A DNA stretch of 47,320 bases from assembly GCF_030397665.1 (NCBI RefSeq), contig NZ_JAPUBT010000018.1, positions 1 through 47,320 of the forward strand, in the 5' to 3' direction. How positions within the stretch are numbered: position 1 is the stretch's first letter; each line of letters begins with the position of its first letter. Source of the DNA: Janthinobacterium sp. SUN073 (GTDB lineage Bacteria > Pseudomonadota > Gammaproteobacteria > Burkholderiales > Burkholderiaceae_D). The translations under genes and the position numbers were made by a program. The notes beneath the pieces were generated by a model. It was not told where the DNA came from. It searched no databases and saw only the letters and a program-made list of their open reading frames with translations. Shown here one piece after another: positions 15,638 through 22,804 of this stretch.

Positions 15638-16317
15638 GATTTCACCGCCTTTGCAGCAGCGCGGTCCAGGCGTTCAATTTCGGCCAGGATCAATGCGCCT
15701 GCTTTGACAAGATTGCTGCGCTCGTCGCTTGGCTTCCACCAGGCCAGGCTCCACGGCCATTCTGGCGGCGCTCCGAGATTGACATCACTTTGCATGGCGT
15801 AGCACGCTGCTGCTGCTGACAGTGACCCGGCGTCATATTTGTCGTCGTGCGCGGTCGTCCAGCCTTCGGATTCAACTTGGCGGCGGCGCTCTGCCAGCAC
15901 ATCCGTTGCGGCCTGCGTGGCGTTTCCCTGCGCTGTTGGAGCTGTCGGCGCTGCGGCGATCATGGCCCGGAACACTGCATTTCCAGTCCAGATTTTGTTA
16001 ATGACGGTGGTGTCGATCCGTACCGCTTGCGCACCAGCAGCCTGCATTACGTCATTCGGCTCTGCCGGCACCAGCTTCCAGCCAACCGGCGCGGCCACGG
16101 GCTGTACCGGGGCGGCTGCGACAGCGAGGGCCGCGCGCGACTTGGAGACCCAGTCCGCATACAGCACGTCAAGGCTATCGCCCTGAGCAGTGCACCAGCT
16201 GGACATCGATTGCGGCGAGTTGGCGCAAGCCTTAATTGCCTTGTCATACGCAATCGCGGCGCGGGCCGCACCCTCCAGAAGCTGCACGCGCTGAGAAAAC
16301 TGTAAACGATCGTTCAT
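15634..16317 (-). CDS. phage accessory protein with conserved C-terminal module
   Basis: 227 aa from ATG 16317, which overlaps the preceding stop (TAATG). The variable N-terminal half is helical and Ala/Pro-rich. The C-terminal 90 residues (AERRRQVESEGWTTAHDDKY, PPEWPWSLAWWKPSDERSN, LVKAGALILAEIERLDR) are a module I recognise from many temperate phage proteins, attached to unrelated N-termini. Its biochemical role is unknown to me. Coupled to neighbours on both sides by short overlaps. Confidence 0.75.
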   Translation of the reverse strand: MNDRLQFSQRVQLLEGAARAAIAYDKAIKACANSPQSMSSWCTAQGDSLDVLYADWVSKSRAALAVAAAPVQPVAAPVGWKLVPAEPNDVMQAAGAQAVRIDTTVINKIWTGNAVFRAMIAAAPTAPTAQGNATQAATDVLAERRRQVESEGWTTAHDDKYDAGSLSAAAACYAMQSDVNLGAPPEWPWSLAWWKPSDERSNLVKAGALILAEIERLDRAAAKAVKS

Positions 16318-16556
16318 TATGCTTGCTCCAAAAAAGTAATTTCGCTCGGCTGGCGCGGTGTCGCGTCGCCCATCAGGTAAATAATTGTCGAGATACCGCC
16401 GCCCTGCACCTGGGGATACATGCTGTGCAGGTGGTGCTGCCGGCCAGCGAACAGCACGGGCTGGCAGGTGTAGAGAGCGCGCAGCAAGGCGCGGTCGCGC
16501 TTGTAGGCCGCTTCGGCCGGGGTTTCGGGCGCGACAACCGGTTGGCGTCCGCTCAC
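16317..16556 (-). CDS. small phage hypothetical protein, GTG start
   Basis: 79 aa, beginning at GTG 16556 that overlaps the upstream stop as GTGA; no other start fits. The middle reads ALYTCQPVLFAGRQHHLHSM and then YPQVQGGGISTIIYLMGDAT. No family recognised. The tight overlaps on both sides support translation. Confidence 0.6.
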   Translation of the reverse strand: MSGRQPVVAPETPAEAAYKRDRALLRALYTCQPVLFAGRQHHLHSMYPQVQGGGISTIIYLMGDATPRQPSEITFLEQA

Positions 16557-17260
16557 GCTGATTCCTTGGTGGAGCTGGCGATCCGCTCTTTATCCGCAAT
16601 GATGCGATTGCAGCGCGCCACGATGCGGCGAATGCTTGGAACGTTTGTGCCGCTCACCTGGGTTTCTGTAAAACCGTAGGCGCTCGGGAATGTATCAATG
16701 GCGAGTGAATGCAGGACGGTCACGATATCCTCGTCCGTCAAGGCAACCTCATAGCAGGCCGCATCTATAGCGTCCTGCGATGCTGACTTTTCGCCGCGCA
16801 TGATGGCTGCAAACGCTTGTTTGATCTTCTCGAACGCTGGCGCATTTATTGATGAGCCATTGAACAGCGCGCCCAGTACGGCCGCCGCAAATGAGTAGTT
16901 CAATGTAACTGTCTGCCCTTCAGCAACTACAGACCACGGCGCCGTCACAGGCTGCACGCGCTCGTCCACTGATTCCGCCTGTGGCATGGCAAGGGCGCGT
17001 ATGGCATCGCGGCACTTGTTGGCAGCTGCCTCCTGCTCGGTGTCGCCATCATTGGCGACCGCCCAAGCAATCTGGCGGCAAACCTGATCTGCATCGTATA
17101 GCGCCTGTTCGCGCTCGCCCGCCACCACGGGGCATGCTGCAAGTAACGGCGCCAGCGCGCCGCGCAGCCGTTCGCGCAGCTGATCGGCATCATGAAATTG
17201 AACAGCGATGTCGCGCAAGCTGTTGACGACTTCGCGCAGGACGTGATCTTTTGGCTTCAA
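16553..17260 (-). CDS. phage hypothetical protein, probable TTG start
   Basis: About 235 aa. I prefer the TTG at 17260 (reading LKPKDHVLREVVNSLRDIAV) because AGGAG stands at the right distance and it begins one base after the integrase stop; ATG 17284 would overlap the integrase and lacks a ribosome site. The protein is helical, with an Ala-rich middle and IRRIVARCNRIIADKERIAS near the end. No domain recognised. Confidence 0.6.
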   Translation of the reverse strand: MKPKDHVLREVVNSLRDIAVQFHDADQLRERLRGALAPLLAACPVVAGEREQALYDADQVCRQIAWAVANDGDTEQEAAANKCRDAIRALAMPQAESVDERVQPVTAPWSVVAEGQTVTLNYSFAAAVLGALFNGSSINAPAFEKIKQAFAAIMRGEKSASQDAIDAACYEVALTDEDIVTVLHSLAIDTFPSAYGFTETQVSGTNVPSIRRIVARCNRIIADKERIASSTKESA

Positions 17261-17261
17261 T

Positions 17262-18419
17262 TTATTCTCCTGGTGCTGGTTCATTTGAGCCCGAATCGAG
17301 GCCCGATTTGCCATCAACTGATGACTGATGATAATCATCAACGTTTGTATCCATGCGGGTTTGTGTGGTACTACTCGCCACTTTCTCGCCACGCCCGAAA
17401 CCGATTTTCTCGGCGATATCGTTCTGCGCCTGCGCCGCCGTGTCCCGGTTTTTCTCCAGGTAGGCCATGGTGGTCATCGGCGACTTGTGGCGCATCACGG
17501 CCTGGATGGTCTGGATCGGCACGCCCTGCTCCGACAGCATGGTGGCGAACGTGCCGCGCAGCCTGTGCGGGGTGATCCCCTTGATCTTGCAGCTCAGGTT
17601 GGCGGACTTCATGGCCTTGCGCGCGAAGCCGGGCGGGTGCTGCTGGGCGCCGCCGCGCTTGCCAGCGATCAGGCCCTCCACCTGGCGGTGTGGCGCCAGC
17701 TGCTCGACCAGCCAGGCCGGAACAGGCACGGGCTCCGCCTCGCGGCCCTTGGTAATACCGGGCGTGTAGGTGGCGCGCTGCCAGTCCAGCCATTCCCAGC
17801 GCGCGCCGGCCGCCTCGGACTCGCGCAGGCCCAGGCCGAACATCAGGCGGATGGCCGTGGCCACCGATGGGTCTGCGCGCGTGACCTGGTCGACCGCGGC
17901 AAACCATTCGGCCACGGCGGCAATAGGCAGGATCGAGCGTGGTCGCTTCTGCACCTTCAGCATGCGCACCTGCCAGGGGATCGACCTGATCAACTCGCGC
18001 TTCACTGCCCAGTTGGCGATCAGCTTGAGCACGCGCAGCCAGTGGTTCGCGCTGGCCGGCTTGTGGTCGGCCAGGTGCAGGTTGCGCGCCAGCTCGACGT
18101 GGCTGGTGGTGATCTGGTTCAGCGGCAGATCGCCCAGGTCGTAGAAGTGCAGCCGGGCGGTAGTCTCGACGCTGCGCTGGTGCGCGGCGCTGCTGATCGG
18201 ACCGTTCACCTCCAGCCATTCCTGCGCCATCGCCGCCAGCGTCGGCACCACCTTGCCGCCGTTGGTCAGGGTCAATGCCTCGTCGTACGCACGCTGCGCC
18301 ACCACGTTGGCCTTCGCCTTGCTGCTCTCGCGGGTGCTGCGCTGCACGCGCGCGCCAGCGATCTGGAATCGGTAGTGGTAATTCTTGGCCTTGCCGGCGC
18401 GGAACAGGTGAAAAGTCAT
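17262..18419 (-). CDS. int: phage tyrosine integrase
   Basis: 385 aa. Catalytic residues: Arg199 (GLGLRESEAAG), His285 and Arg288 (ITPHRLRGTF), His311 (VMRHKS) and nucleophile Tyr320 (TTMAYLEK). An N-terminal arm-binding-like part (1-60) and a core-binding domain (60-150) precede the catalytic domain; the Ser/Gly-rich tail after 350 is extra. It would insert and excise the phage. Unusual place: it sits 9.4 kb inside the prophage in the leftward replication operon, 9 bases after the P-like gene, not beside the tRNA-Ser boundary. Confidence 0.93.
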   Translation of the reverse strand: MTFHLFRAGKAKNYHYRFQIAGARVQRSTRESSKAKANVVAQRAYDEALTLTNGGKVVPTLAAMAQEWLEVNGPISSAAHQRSVETTARLHFYDLGDLPLNQITTSHVELARNLHLADHKPASANHWLRVLKLIANWAVKRELIRSIPWQVRMLKVQKRPRSILPIAAVAEWFAAVDQVTRADPSVATAIRLMFGLGLRESEAAGARWEWLDWQRATYTPGITKGREAEPVPVPAWLVEQLAPHRQVEGLIAGKRGGAQQHPPGFARKAMKSANLSCKIKGITPHRLRGTFATMLSEQGVPIQTIQAVMRHKSPMTTMAYLEKNRDTAAQAQNDIAEKIGFGRGEKVASSTTQTRMDTNVDDYHQSSVDGKSGLDSGSNEPAPGE

Positions 18420-18428
18420 TAGTATCTT

Positions 18429-19196
18429 TCAAATAATGCCAAGGGCGGTCTTGGCGTTGGTTATCTGCATGGCCTGCAGCGACTTGTCGCCCTTGGCCAA
18501 GCGCGCCATGATTTTTCGCGCCCACGTCTTGTGGTCGAAGTGCGTTGCTCGTGGCGACTTGGTCACGCCGCTGGCCTCCAGTTCGGCAAGCATGCGGGCC
18601 GCATCCTCGCGGGAGAGGCTGCCCTTGCCCGGCGCCGGCAGCGCTGGCGCAGGCGCCGGAATCTCGGCCCATTCGCCGCGCGCCAGTTGCGCGCTCAGCG
18701 TGGCCGCCCAGCGATCCTTGACCTGGCCGTACGACTGCATCATCAGGTCGCGCGCCAGCAGCGTCGCCGACCAGTAGACCGCCGGATGCGACCAGACGCC
18801 CCACTCGCCTTTGCGGCGCGCCTCGATGCCGACGATGGCCTCGTGGTACGCCGGTACTGGGTCTGCGAACGGCTTGCACGCCTGGATGAACTCGGCGCAG
18901 CTCGGCGGCTTCTGGTAGCGCAGACGACAGGCCTTCAGGCCGACGGCGACGTCCTTGGGGCTGATCCCCTCTTCCTCGAAGGCCTCCACCCACGATTCGG
19001 CCCAGTTCCGCAGCGCTACCTCGCTGGCGAAATTGGACGACCACCAGTGCGGGTATGCGCCGTCCAGGCGGTTGTACAGATGCTCGATCATCGACACCTT
19101 GAGGGTCGGATGCACCTCGAACCAGCGCGAGTTTGGCGCCGTGCTGGACTGGCCCAGGAAGCAGCTTTGGCTGCCGGCAGTTGCAAGCGCGCTCAT
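18429..19196 (-). CDS. phage replication protein P-like
   Basis: 255 aa, MSALATAGSQSCFLGQ. The segment LYNRLDGAYPHWWSSNFASE followed by NWAESWVEAFEEEGISPKDV and YQKPPSCAEFIQAC is typical of phage replication protein P, which brings the host helicase DnaB to the origin. The start overlaps the O-like stop by ATGA, matching the O-P order of lambdoid phages. The C-terminus after 170 is a Pro/Ala linker plus a short helical domain. Confidence 0.85.
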   Translation of the reverse strand: MSALATAGSQSCFLGQSSTAPNSRWFEVHPTLKVSMIEHLYNRLDGAYPHWWSSNFASEVALRNWAESWVEAFEEEGISPKDVAVGLKACRLRYQKPPSCAEFIQACKPFADPVPAYHEAIVGIEARRKGEWGVWSHPAVYWSATLLARDLMMQSYGQVKDRWAATLSAQLARGEWAEIPAPAPALPAPGKGSLSREDAARMLAELEASGVTKSPRATHFDHKTWARKIMARLAKGDKSLQAMQITNAKTALGII

Positions 19197-19927
19197 GTCG
19201 GGCTCCCAGGTTGCGGCCGGCCACGATTGACGAATGCGGTCGGGTCAAACTTCGCCGTGCGCCCGGCTGCTCCATGCGGCGCGCGCTCGTTGCGTACCCA
19301 GTTGCGCCAAGTGGCCGGCCAATCCGCCTTGCGGCCCTTGACGCCGGGCTGGGCGATCCAGTAGTCACGGAAGCGCTGCTCGGTCTGCGTCGGCACCAGG
19401 TCGGGACGCTCGGCTTTGCAAAATTCAATATCATCAGTTGATGCAGACCAGTCGGCAGGCAACCGCGACGCGGTGGCTTTGGCTTCTGCTTTTGACGTTG
19501 CCTTTGCTCTTCTCTTCTCTTCTGTATCTGTATCTGTATCTGTATCTGTATCTAGGGCGTTACTGTTCTGTTGCGGTAACGTTACACTGCCGTTACTAGC
19601 CGCTTCTTCGGCTGCTTTCTTGGCTGCCCGGTGCTTCGCCACCCTCTGTGCGCTGGTGTCCGAACTGAACTGGCGCTTTTCCCAATTCAGCAGTTCCCAC
19701 GCCTCGTTGATAAAACCTTTCGCGAGGAAAAGCGCCTTTGTTTCTTCAAGTTGCGCGGCGTCGATACGCAGGTGAAACGCAATCTCATCAGCCTGTAACG
19801 TTACAAGCGCGTTACTGCAACGCATGCACATCAACATGACGTAACGACGCTGCATTACCTCGGGCAGCATCTGCACCTTTGGGTCGTGCGCGAACTCGGC
19901 ATACATGCGGAACCAGGGGTTGGACAT
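19193..19927 (-). CDS. phage replication initiator (O-like, replisome organiser N-terminal domain)
   Basis: 244 aa from ATG 19927 (MSNPWFRMYAEFAHDPKVQM), behind GGTGGGAATA. The N-terminal winged-helix region of about 110 residues resembles phage replisome organisers; a low-complexity linker with five Asp-Thr pairs follows, then a C-terminal domain (FRDYWIAQPGVKGRKADWPA, TWRNWVRNER) that in relatives contacts the P or DnaB side. Eight CGTTAC elements and a five-fold hexanucleotide repeat lie inside the gene, as iterons lie inside lambda O. Confidence 0.85.
   Translation of the reverse strand: MSNPWFRMYAEFAHDPKVQMLPEVMQRRYVMLMCMRCSNALVTLQADEIAFHLRIDAAQLEETKALFLAKGFINEAWELLNWEKRQFSSDTSAQRVAKHRAAKKAAEEAASNGSVTLPQQNSNALDTDTDTDTDTEEKRRAKATSKAEAKATASRLPADWSASTDDIEFCKAERPDLVPTQTEQRFRDYWIAQPGVKGRKADWPATWRNWVRNERAPHGAAGRTAKFDPTAFVNRGRPQPGSPT
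19523..19552. repeat. five tandem TGTATC hexamers inside the O-like gene
   Basis: Five perfect copies encode five Asp-Thr pairs (GAT ACA on the minus strand). A pyrimidine-rich TCTTCTCTTCT tract precedes them. In frame, so copy number changes would not break the protein. Confidence 0.9.
19558..19846. other. putative phage origin of replication: clustered CGTTAC/GTAACG repeats
   Basis: Two clusters of four hexamers each: 19558-19597 (CGTTACT, the palindrome GTAACGTTAC at 19576-19585, CGTTACT) and 19795-19846 (palindrome GTAACGTTAC at 19795-19804, CGTTACTG, CGTAACG). Eight occurrences of a hexamer in under 300 bases is far above chance. Their place inside the initiator gene parallels the lambda ori, so they are likely binding sites for the O-like protein. 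Confidence 0.6.
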
Positions 19928-19995
19928 TATTCCCACCCACCCCGTCCGGCATCGACGGCGCGTATCGCATGCGCCTGGTCGTTGTTCAACATCAT
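19927..19995 (-). CDS. possible 22-aa upstream ORF of the O-like gene
   Basis: ATGATG at 19995 behind GGAAGG, encoding MMLNNDQAHAIRAVDAGRGG then WE; the stop overlaps the O-like ATG as TAATG. It may only serve to couple translation, or be the end of a slightly longer frame with a non-ATG start. Weakly supported. Confidence 0.3.
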   Translation of the reverse strand: MMLNNDQAHAIRAVDAGRGGWE

Positions 19996-20181
19996 GTCCA
20001 GCCTTCCATCCAGCCGTGAATGGGGACGGGGCGTGACCGGCGGGCTGGATTCGCCAGGTCGCGGCTGCGCAGCCGCTGCCCCGTTTGAAACTTGTTCCGG
20101 CAAAGGCCGGGAATTAGGCGGGCAGCTCCGTCACGTGTTAAATTGCCAATTCCACTCAACAATTTACGAAAGGAACTGCCC

Positions 20182-20370
20182 ATGGACTACTCAGAAATGC
20201 TATTCGCCTTTCATGTACGAGAACTGGCAGCACAGCGGCTCGTTATAGCCGCTAGAGAAGCCGGAATTGATCACAACGAATTCATAAAAAATCCGGGAAT
20301 TGAGCAATACGTTCAAGGTGTAGTTAATGAACTCCGCGCTATTTCGGAAATGATCAGAGAGACGCAGTAA
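20182..20370 (+). CDS. small hypothetical protein, antisense to early operon
   Basis: 62 aa, MDYSEMLFAFHVRELAAQRL, mostly helical. AAAGGA lies 7 bases before ATG. It fills the gap in the leftward operon between the O-like gene and the 20354 gene but runs the opposite way; its end overlaps that gene's end by 17 bases. Its GC is clearly lower than that of the replication genes. No family recognised; it may be a lysogeny or early accessory gene. Confidence 0.6.
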   Translation: MDYSEMLFAFHVRELAAQRLVIAAREAGIDHNEFIKNPGIEQYVQGVVNELRAISEMIRETQ

Positions 20371-20827
20371 CGAGCTGTTCTGTTTTTTTGGCTTTGGCAA
20401 ACTGAGAGAGCATTTCATTTGTCCGTTTGCTCTCTTCCAGTATCAGTCCCAGCGTATAGATCAGCTGGGGCTGGCAATCCCGGTCAGCGCCTACGCAAAT
20501 TTTCTCTTTCAGGTGCTCGACCTTGGCTACCGCTGCGTCGATCGATCTGGTATCGACCTCGATCGACAAGCTGGCGACCGTGGTCGATGCGGCGCTTGCT
20601 GGCGCCAACTCATCGCGCACGTCCGACGGATAGGGAAAACGCTTCAGCTTGCCCATAACCCGGTGACAAGCGTCTTTCACTTGCTCGTCGGTGTATGGTT
20701 CAAGCTGGTCGGCCCAGATATTCACCAGGGCCAGGTAATCTTCGCGGCCATCAATACGACCAGGCATCGGAAAGACCCTGGCGAAATGCTGCAAAATTTC
20801 ATTCACCAACGGAGTAGTAATTCCCAT
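20354..20827 (-). CDS. possible helicase loader (G39P-like) or replication accessory protein
   Basis: 157 aa from ATG 20827 (MGITTPLVNEILQHFARVFP), AGGG upstream. The N-terminal 75 residues (YLALVNIWADQLEPYTDEQV, HRVMGKLKRFPYPSDVRDEL) have the helical pattern and FPYPS signature seen in helicase loaders of the G39P type; the rest is coiled and of unknown function (EESKRTNEMLSQFAKAKK). It lies in the early operon before the O/P genes, which suits a replication role. The assignment rests on pattern only. Confidence 0.6.
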   Translation of the reverse strand: MGITTPLVNEILQHFARVFPMPGRIDGREDYLALVNIWADQLEPYTDEQVKDACHRVMGKLKRFPYPSDVRDELAPASAASTTVASLSIEVDTRSIDAAVAKVEHLKEKICVGADRDCQPQLIYTLGLILEESKRTNEMLSQFAKAKKTEQLVTASL

Positions 20828-21035
20828 GACACATCCCTTAAAAAACATTTCAATGGTTGAACTTCAAATTGCCCTCTCGGATACGCTGCAGAAACTGACC
20901 AACAGGGCATGTGTGGTGACCGTCAACGACATCGACTTCCAAGAATCTGACGACCTACCCGAGACAAAAAGCGCGCAGATTTCGCTGCACCTTAGGTTTC
21001 CACCTGATCTGCGGGACAGCGGTATCCCATTCTGA
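20826..21035 (+). CDS. small hypothetical protein divergent from replication accessory gene
   Basis: 69 aa, MTHPLKNISMVELQIALSDT then LQKLTNRACVVTVNDIDFQE. It exactly fills the gap between the YdaT-like stop (21036) and the 20827 start on the other strand, and its ATG shares the palindrome CATG with that start. The ribosome site is weak, and ATG 20856 is an alternative. GC is lower than in its neighbours. The sequence reads like a folded alpha/beta protein, but no family is recognised. Confidence 0.5.
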   Translation: MTHPLKNISMVELQIALSDTLQKLTNRACVVTVNDIDFQESDDLPETKSAQISLHLRFPPDLRDSGIPF

Positions 21036-21656
21036 CTAAACCTTATCCCGCGCCCCGCGCCCGGGATGCAGCACCCGCTGCAGAACGTCCTTGGTGCGCG
21101 ACATGGCGCGGCGCGCGCCAGTGAGGATGCGCACGATGCGCGCCTTCTTCTCAGCTGCCCGTGCGGCCTTGCGCAGCGCAATCTCGTAATTGGCTTGGGT
21201 GGGCGCTGCCACGACGGCGGCCAGCGATGCCAGCGCGTCAGCGTCGGCGCTGGCCAGATCGCAGATATCGCCCAGGCCCAGGCCACCCTCGTCTTGCGTT
21301 TCGATGGCGCGGACGCACAGGCCGAAGCGACGCAGCATGTCGTTCAGGCAGTGCACGCGCGCGTCATCGGGCATGCCGGCAAGGATGGAGAAAACGAAGT
21401 TCGCCGGCAGGAAATTGCTGTCCTTGGTTTCGTCGTCGAGCCAGCGCATGACGCGGTCGGAATTGTTTTTCACTCGCTGGAACTCGTCCGTATGAGCATC
21501 GAAGCGGATGCCGGTCGCACCAGGGCCACCAGTCAGCTCGTGCGCCTTGACGACGACATCGACCGCGCTCGCAATCGACAGGCCTGCGGCCCGCCGCCAT
21601 TCAGCAACGTGCGCACGCAAGATGCCGATCAAAGTTCTGTGCGACTCAATACGCAT
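21036..21656 (-). CDS. YdaT-like early regulator (CII position)
   Basis: 206 aa, MRIESHRTLIGILRAHVAEW, AGGAA upstream. The segment NNSDRVMRWLDDETKDSNFL followed by NFVFSILAGMPDDARVHCLN matches the pattern of YdaT proteins of Rac-type prophages, which sit after YdaS where lambda has CII. Known YdaT proteins act as regulators or inhibit host growth when expressed. The basic C-terminus (ARKAARAAEKKARIVRILTG) could bind nucleic acid. It is four bases after the YdaS-like gene. Confidence 0.7.
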   Translation of the reverse strand: MRIESHRTLIGILRAHVAEWRRAAGLSIASAVDVVVKAHELTGGPGATGIRFDAHTDEFQRVKNNSDRVMRWLDDETKDSNFLPANFVFSILAGMPDDARVHCLNDMLRRFGLCVRAIETQDEGGLGLGDICDLASADADALASLAAVVAAPTQANYEIALRKAARAAEKKARIVRILTGARRAMSRTKDVLQRVLHPGRGARDKV

Positions 21657-21659
21657 GAT

Positions 21660-21953
21660 TTATTCCTCGGTGTGGGTTACTCTGGCTTCGGTTGAATGCT
21701 GGACACTTCGAGGGCCAATGCCCCCACCAGAAGCGGTGACGAGATCGGGCCAAATCAAGCTCCAATCGTTAGGTCGCAGCTCTTGCCTGGTTACCTGCTT
21801 GTTAGTCAAACCTTCGATTGCGGCGCAATATCGAATTGAAATAGGTCGAATCCCCTTCAGCCACTGGTGAAGCACTGCTGGGGAAATTTTGAGAAGCCGG
21901 GCGAAGTCAGCCTTTCGGATCTTCGAGTCTGCCAAGTAGGTTGAGAGGTTCAT
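21660..21953 (-). CDS. YdaS-like Cro repressor
   Basis: 97 aa, MNLSTYLADSKIRKADFARL. Helix-turn-helix at about 14-36 (KADFARLLKISPAVLHQWLK), then CAAIEGLTNKQVTRQELRPN and DWSLIWPDL, the hallmark of YdaS/Cro proteins. It diverges from CI over three operators, so it should be the lytic-side repressor. There is no ribosome site: the -10 hexamer TATTAT lies six bases before ATG, so the mRNA probably starts at the start codon. The tail after residue 70 is not conserved. Confidence 0.85.
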   Translation of the reverse strand: MNLSTYLADSKIRKADFARLLKISPAVLHQWLKGIRPISIRYCAAIEGLTNKQVTRQELRPNDWSLIWPDLVTASGGGIGPRSVQHSTEARVTHTEE

Positions 21954-21959
21954 GCCACA

Positions 21960-21987
21960 ATAATAGCATTGCTATTGCACAAGTCAA
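21960..21987 (-). promoter_or_regulatory. leftward early promoter for YdaS-like gene
   Basis: Minus strand -35 TTGACT (21982-21987), 16-bp spacer, -10 TATTAT (21960-21965). The spacer and -10 are covered by operator 1, so CI binding would shut it. Transcription should begin at about 21953, the A of the start codon. Confidence 0.75.
21962..21976. promoter_or_regulatory. repressor operator 1
   Basis: AATAGCATTGCTATT, a perfect 7+1+7 palindrome. Covers the spacer and -10 of the leftward promoter. Confidence 0.85.
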
Positions 21988-22000
21988 TAGCAATGCTCGT
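21986..22000. promoter_or_regulatory. repressor operator 2
   Basis: AATAGCAATGCTCGT, perfect left half, two mismatches in the right half. Centre lies 24 bp from operator 1; touches both divergent -35 elements. Confidence 0.75.
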
Positions 22001-22027
22001 TGCTCTATTAAATAGCATTGCTATACT
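22000..22027 (+). promoter_or_regulatory. repressor maintenance promoter (leaderless CI mRNA)
   Basis: -35 TTGCTC (22000-22005), 16-bp spacer, -10 TATACT (22022-22027), then six bases to the CI ATG at 22034. As for lambda cI from PRM, the transcript would start at the start codon. Confidence 0.65.
22011..22025. promoter_or_regulatory. repressor operator 3
   Basis: AATAGCATTGCTATA, one mismatch. Centre 25 bp from operator 2; overlaps the -10 of the repressor promoter, so occupation would limit CI synthesis. Confidence 0.85.
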
Positions 22028-22033
22028 TTGAAC

Positions 22034-22804
22034 ATGAAAAAAGAAACAAAGACACTTGAGCATTGGCAACTTGAAGACGCCGCGCGGCTGAAGGAGTTGT
22101 TCGCCACGCGTGAGCCGAAAGTGTCGCAAGCAGAATTTGGCGCCCAGCACGGACTTGGGTCTCAAAGCATGGTTTGGCAGTATCTGTCAGGCCACCGACC
22201 TTTAAACATAAAGGCGGCCACAGCCTTTGCGCGCGGGCTTGGTGTGCAAGTGCATGCATTCAGCCCTACTCTTGCTTCTCAGATTGACTATGTTTCGCAA
22301 TCGGCAACATTAGCGCCTCAACTTGACGTGCGCGAATTAGCTGGCGAGTACCAAGACGTAATTTTGGCTGATCCGAATAATCCGGATTTTTACCAGATTC
22401 CGAAGGTCCAGCTGCGACTATCAGCAGGCGTAACTGGCTTTCAAACAGTTCCTGAGATCTACGACGGTAGCAAATTGAGCGTAAGTAAAAACTGGGTGGA
22501 CAGGAACGGCTTCAACCCTGGCAAACTGATAGCAATGTCGGTAAAAGGTGAGAGTATGGAACCGAACCTGTATGCCGACGATCTGGTGATTGTCAATACG
22601 GCTGACACAAAGATCACTGATGGCAAGGTCTACGCAGTAAATTATGAAGGTGAGGCTGTGATTAAGCGCTTCATGCGTGAATCTGGCGAATGGTGGCTTA
22701 CATCTGACAATCCAGACCAGCAAAAGTATCGACGGAAACGCTGCAGTAACAGTGATTGCCTGGTAGTCGGTAGGGTCGTCAAAAGGGAAACGGAGCGGAT
22801 ATGA
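22034..22804 (+). CDS. CI-type prophage repressor with S24 autoprotease domain
   Basis: 256 aa from ATG 22034. Helix-turn-helix at about 31-53 (SQAEFGAQHGLGSQSMVWQY). The LexA-like C-terminal domain has the Ala131-Gly132 cleavage site (LRLSAGVTGF), catalytic Ser174 (GESMEP) and Lys211 (AVIKRF). It should hold lysogeny by binding the 15-bp operators at 21962-22025 and 23272-23311 and be cleaved with RecA help after DNA damage. No ribosome site precedes ATG; the -10 lies six bases away, so the mRNA is probably leaderless. It overlaps the next gene by ATGA. Confidence 0.92.
   Translation: MKKETKTLEHWQLEDAARLKELFATREPKVSQAEFGAQHGLGSQSMVWQYLSGHRPLNIKAATAFARGLGVQVHAFSPTLASQIDYVSQSATLAPQLDVRELAGEYQDVILADPNNPDFYQIPKVQLRLSAGVTGFQTVPEIYDGSKLSVSKNWVDRNGFNPGKLIAMSVKGESMEPNLYADDLVIVNTADTKITDGKVYAVNYEGEAVIKRFMRESGEWWLTSDNPDQQKYRRKRCSNSDCLVVGRVVKRETERI

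Noticed and set aside
17371..19434. 687-codon minus-strand frame across integrase and P-like genes
   Set aside because: Arg/Gly/Ala-rich shadow in a different phase; the integrase and P-like proteins in the other frames carry real motifs.
21036..21953. Classical toxin-antitoxin pair (YdaS antitoxin, YdaT toxin)
   Set aside because: Although databases name them so, place and operators fit Cro and CII-type regulators; toxicity may be a side effect.
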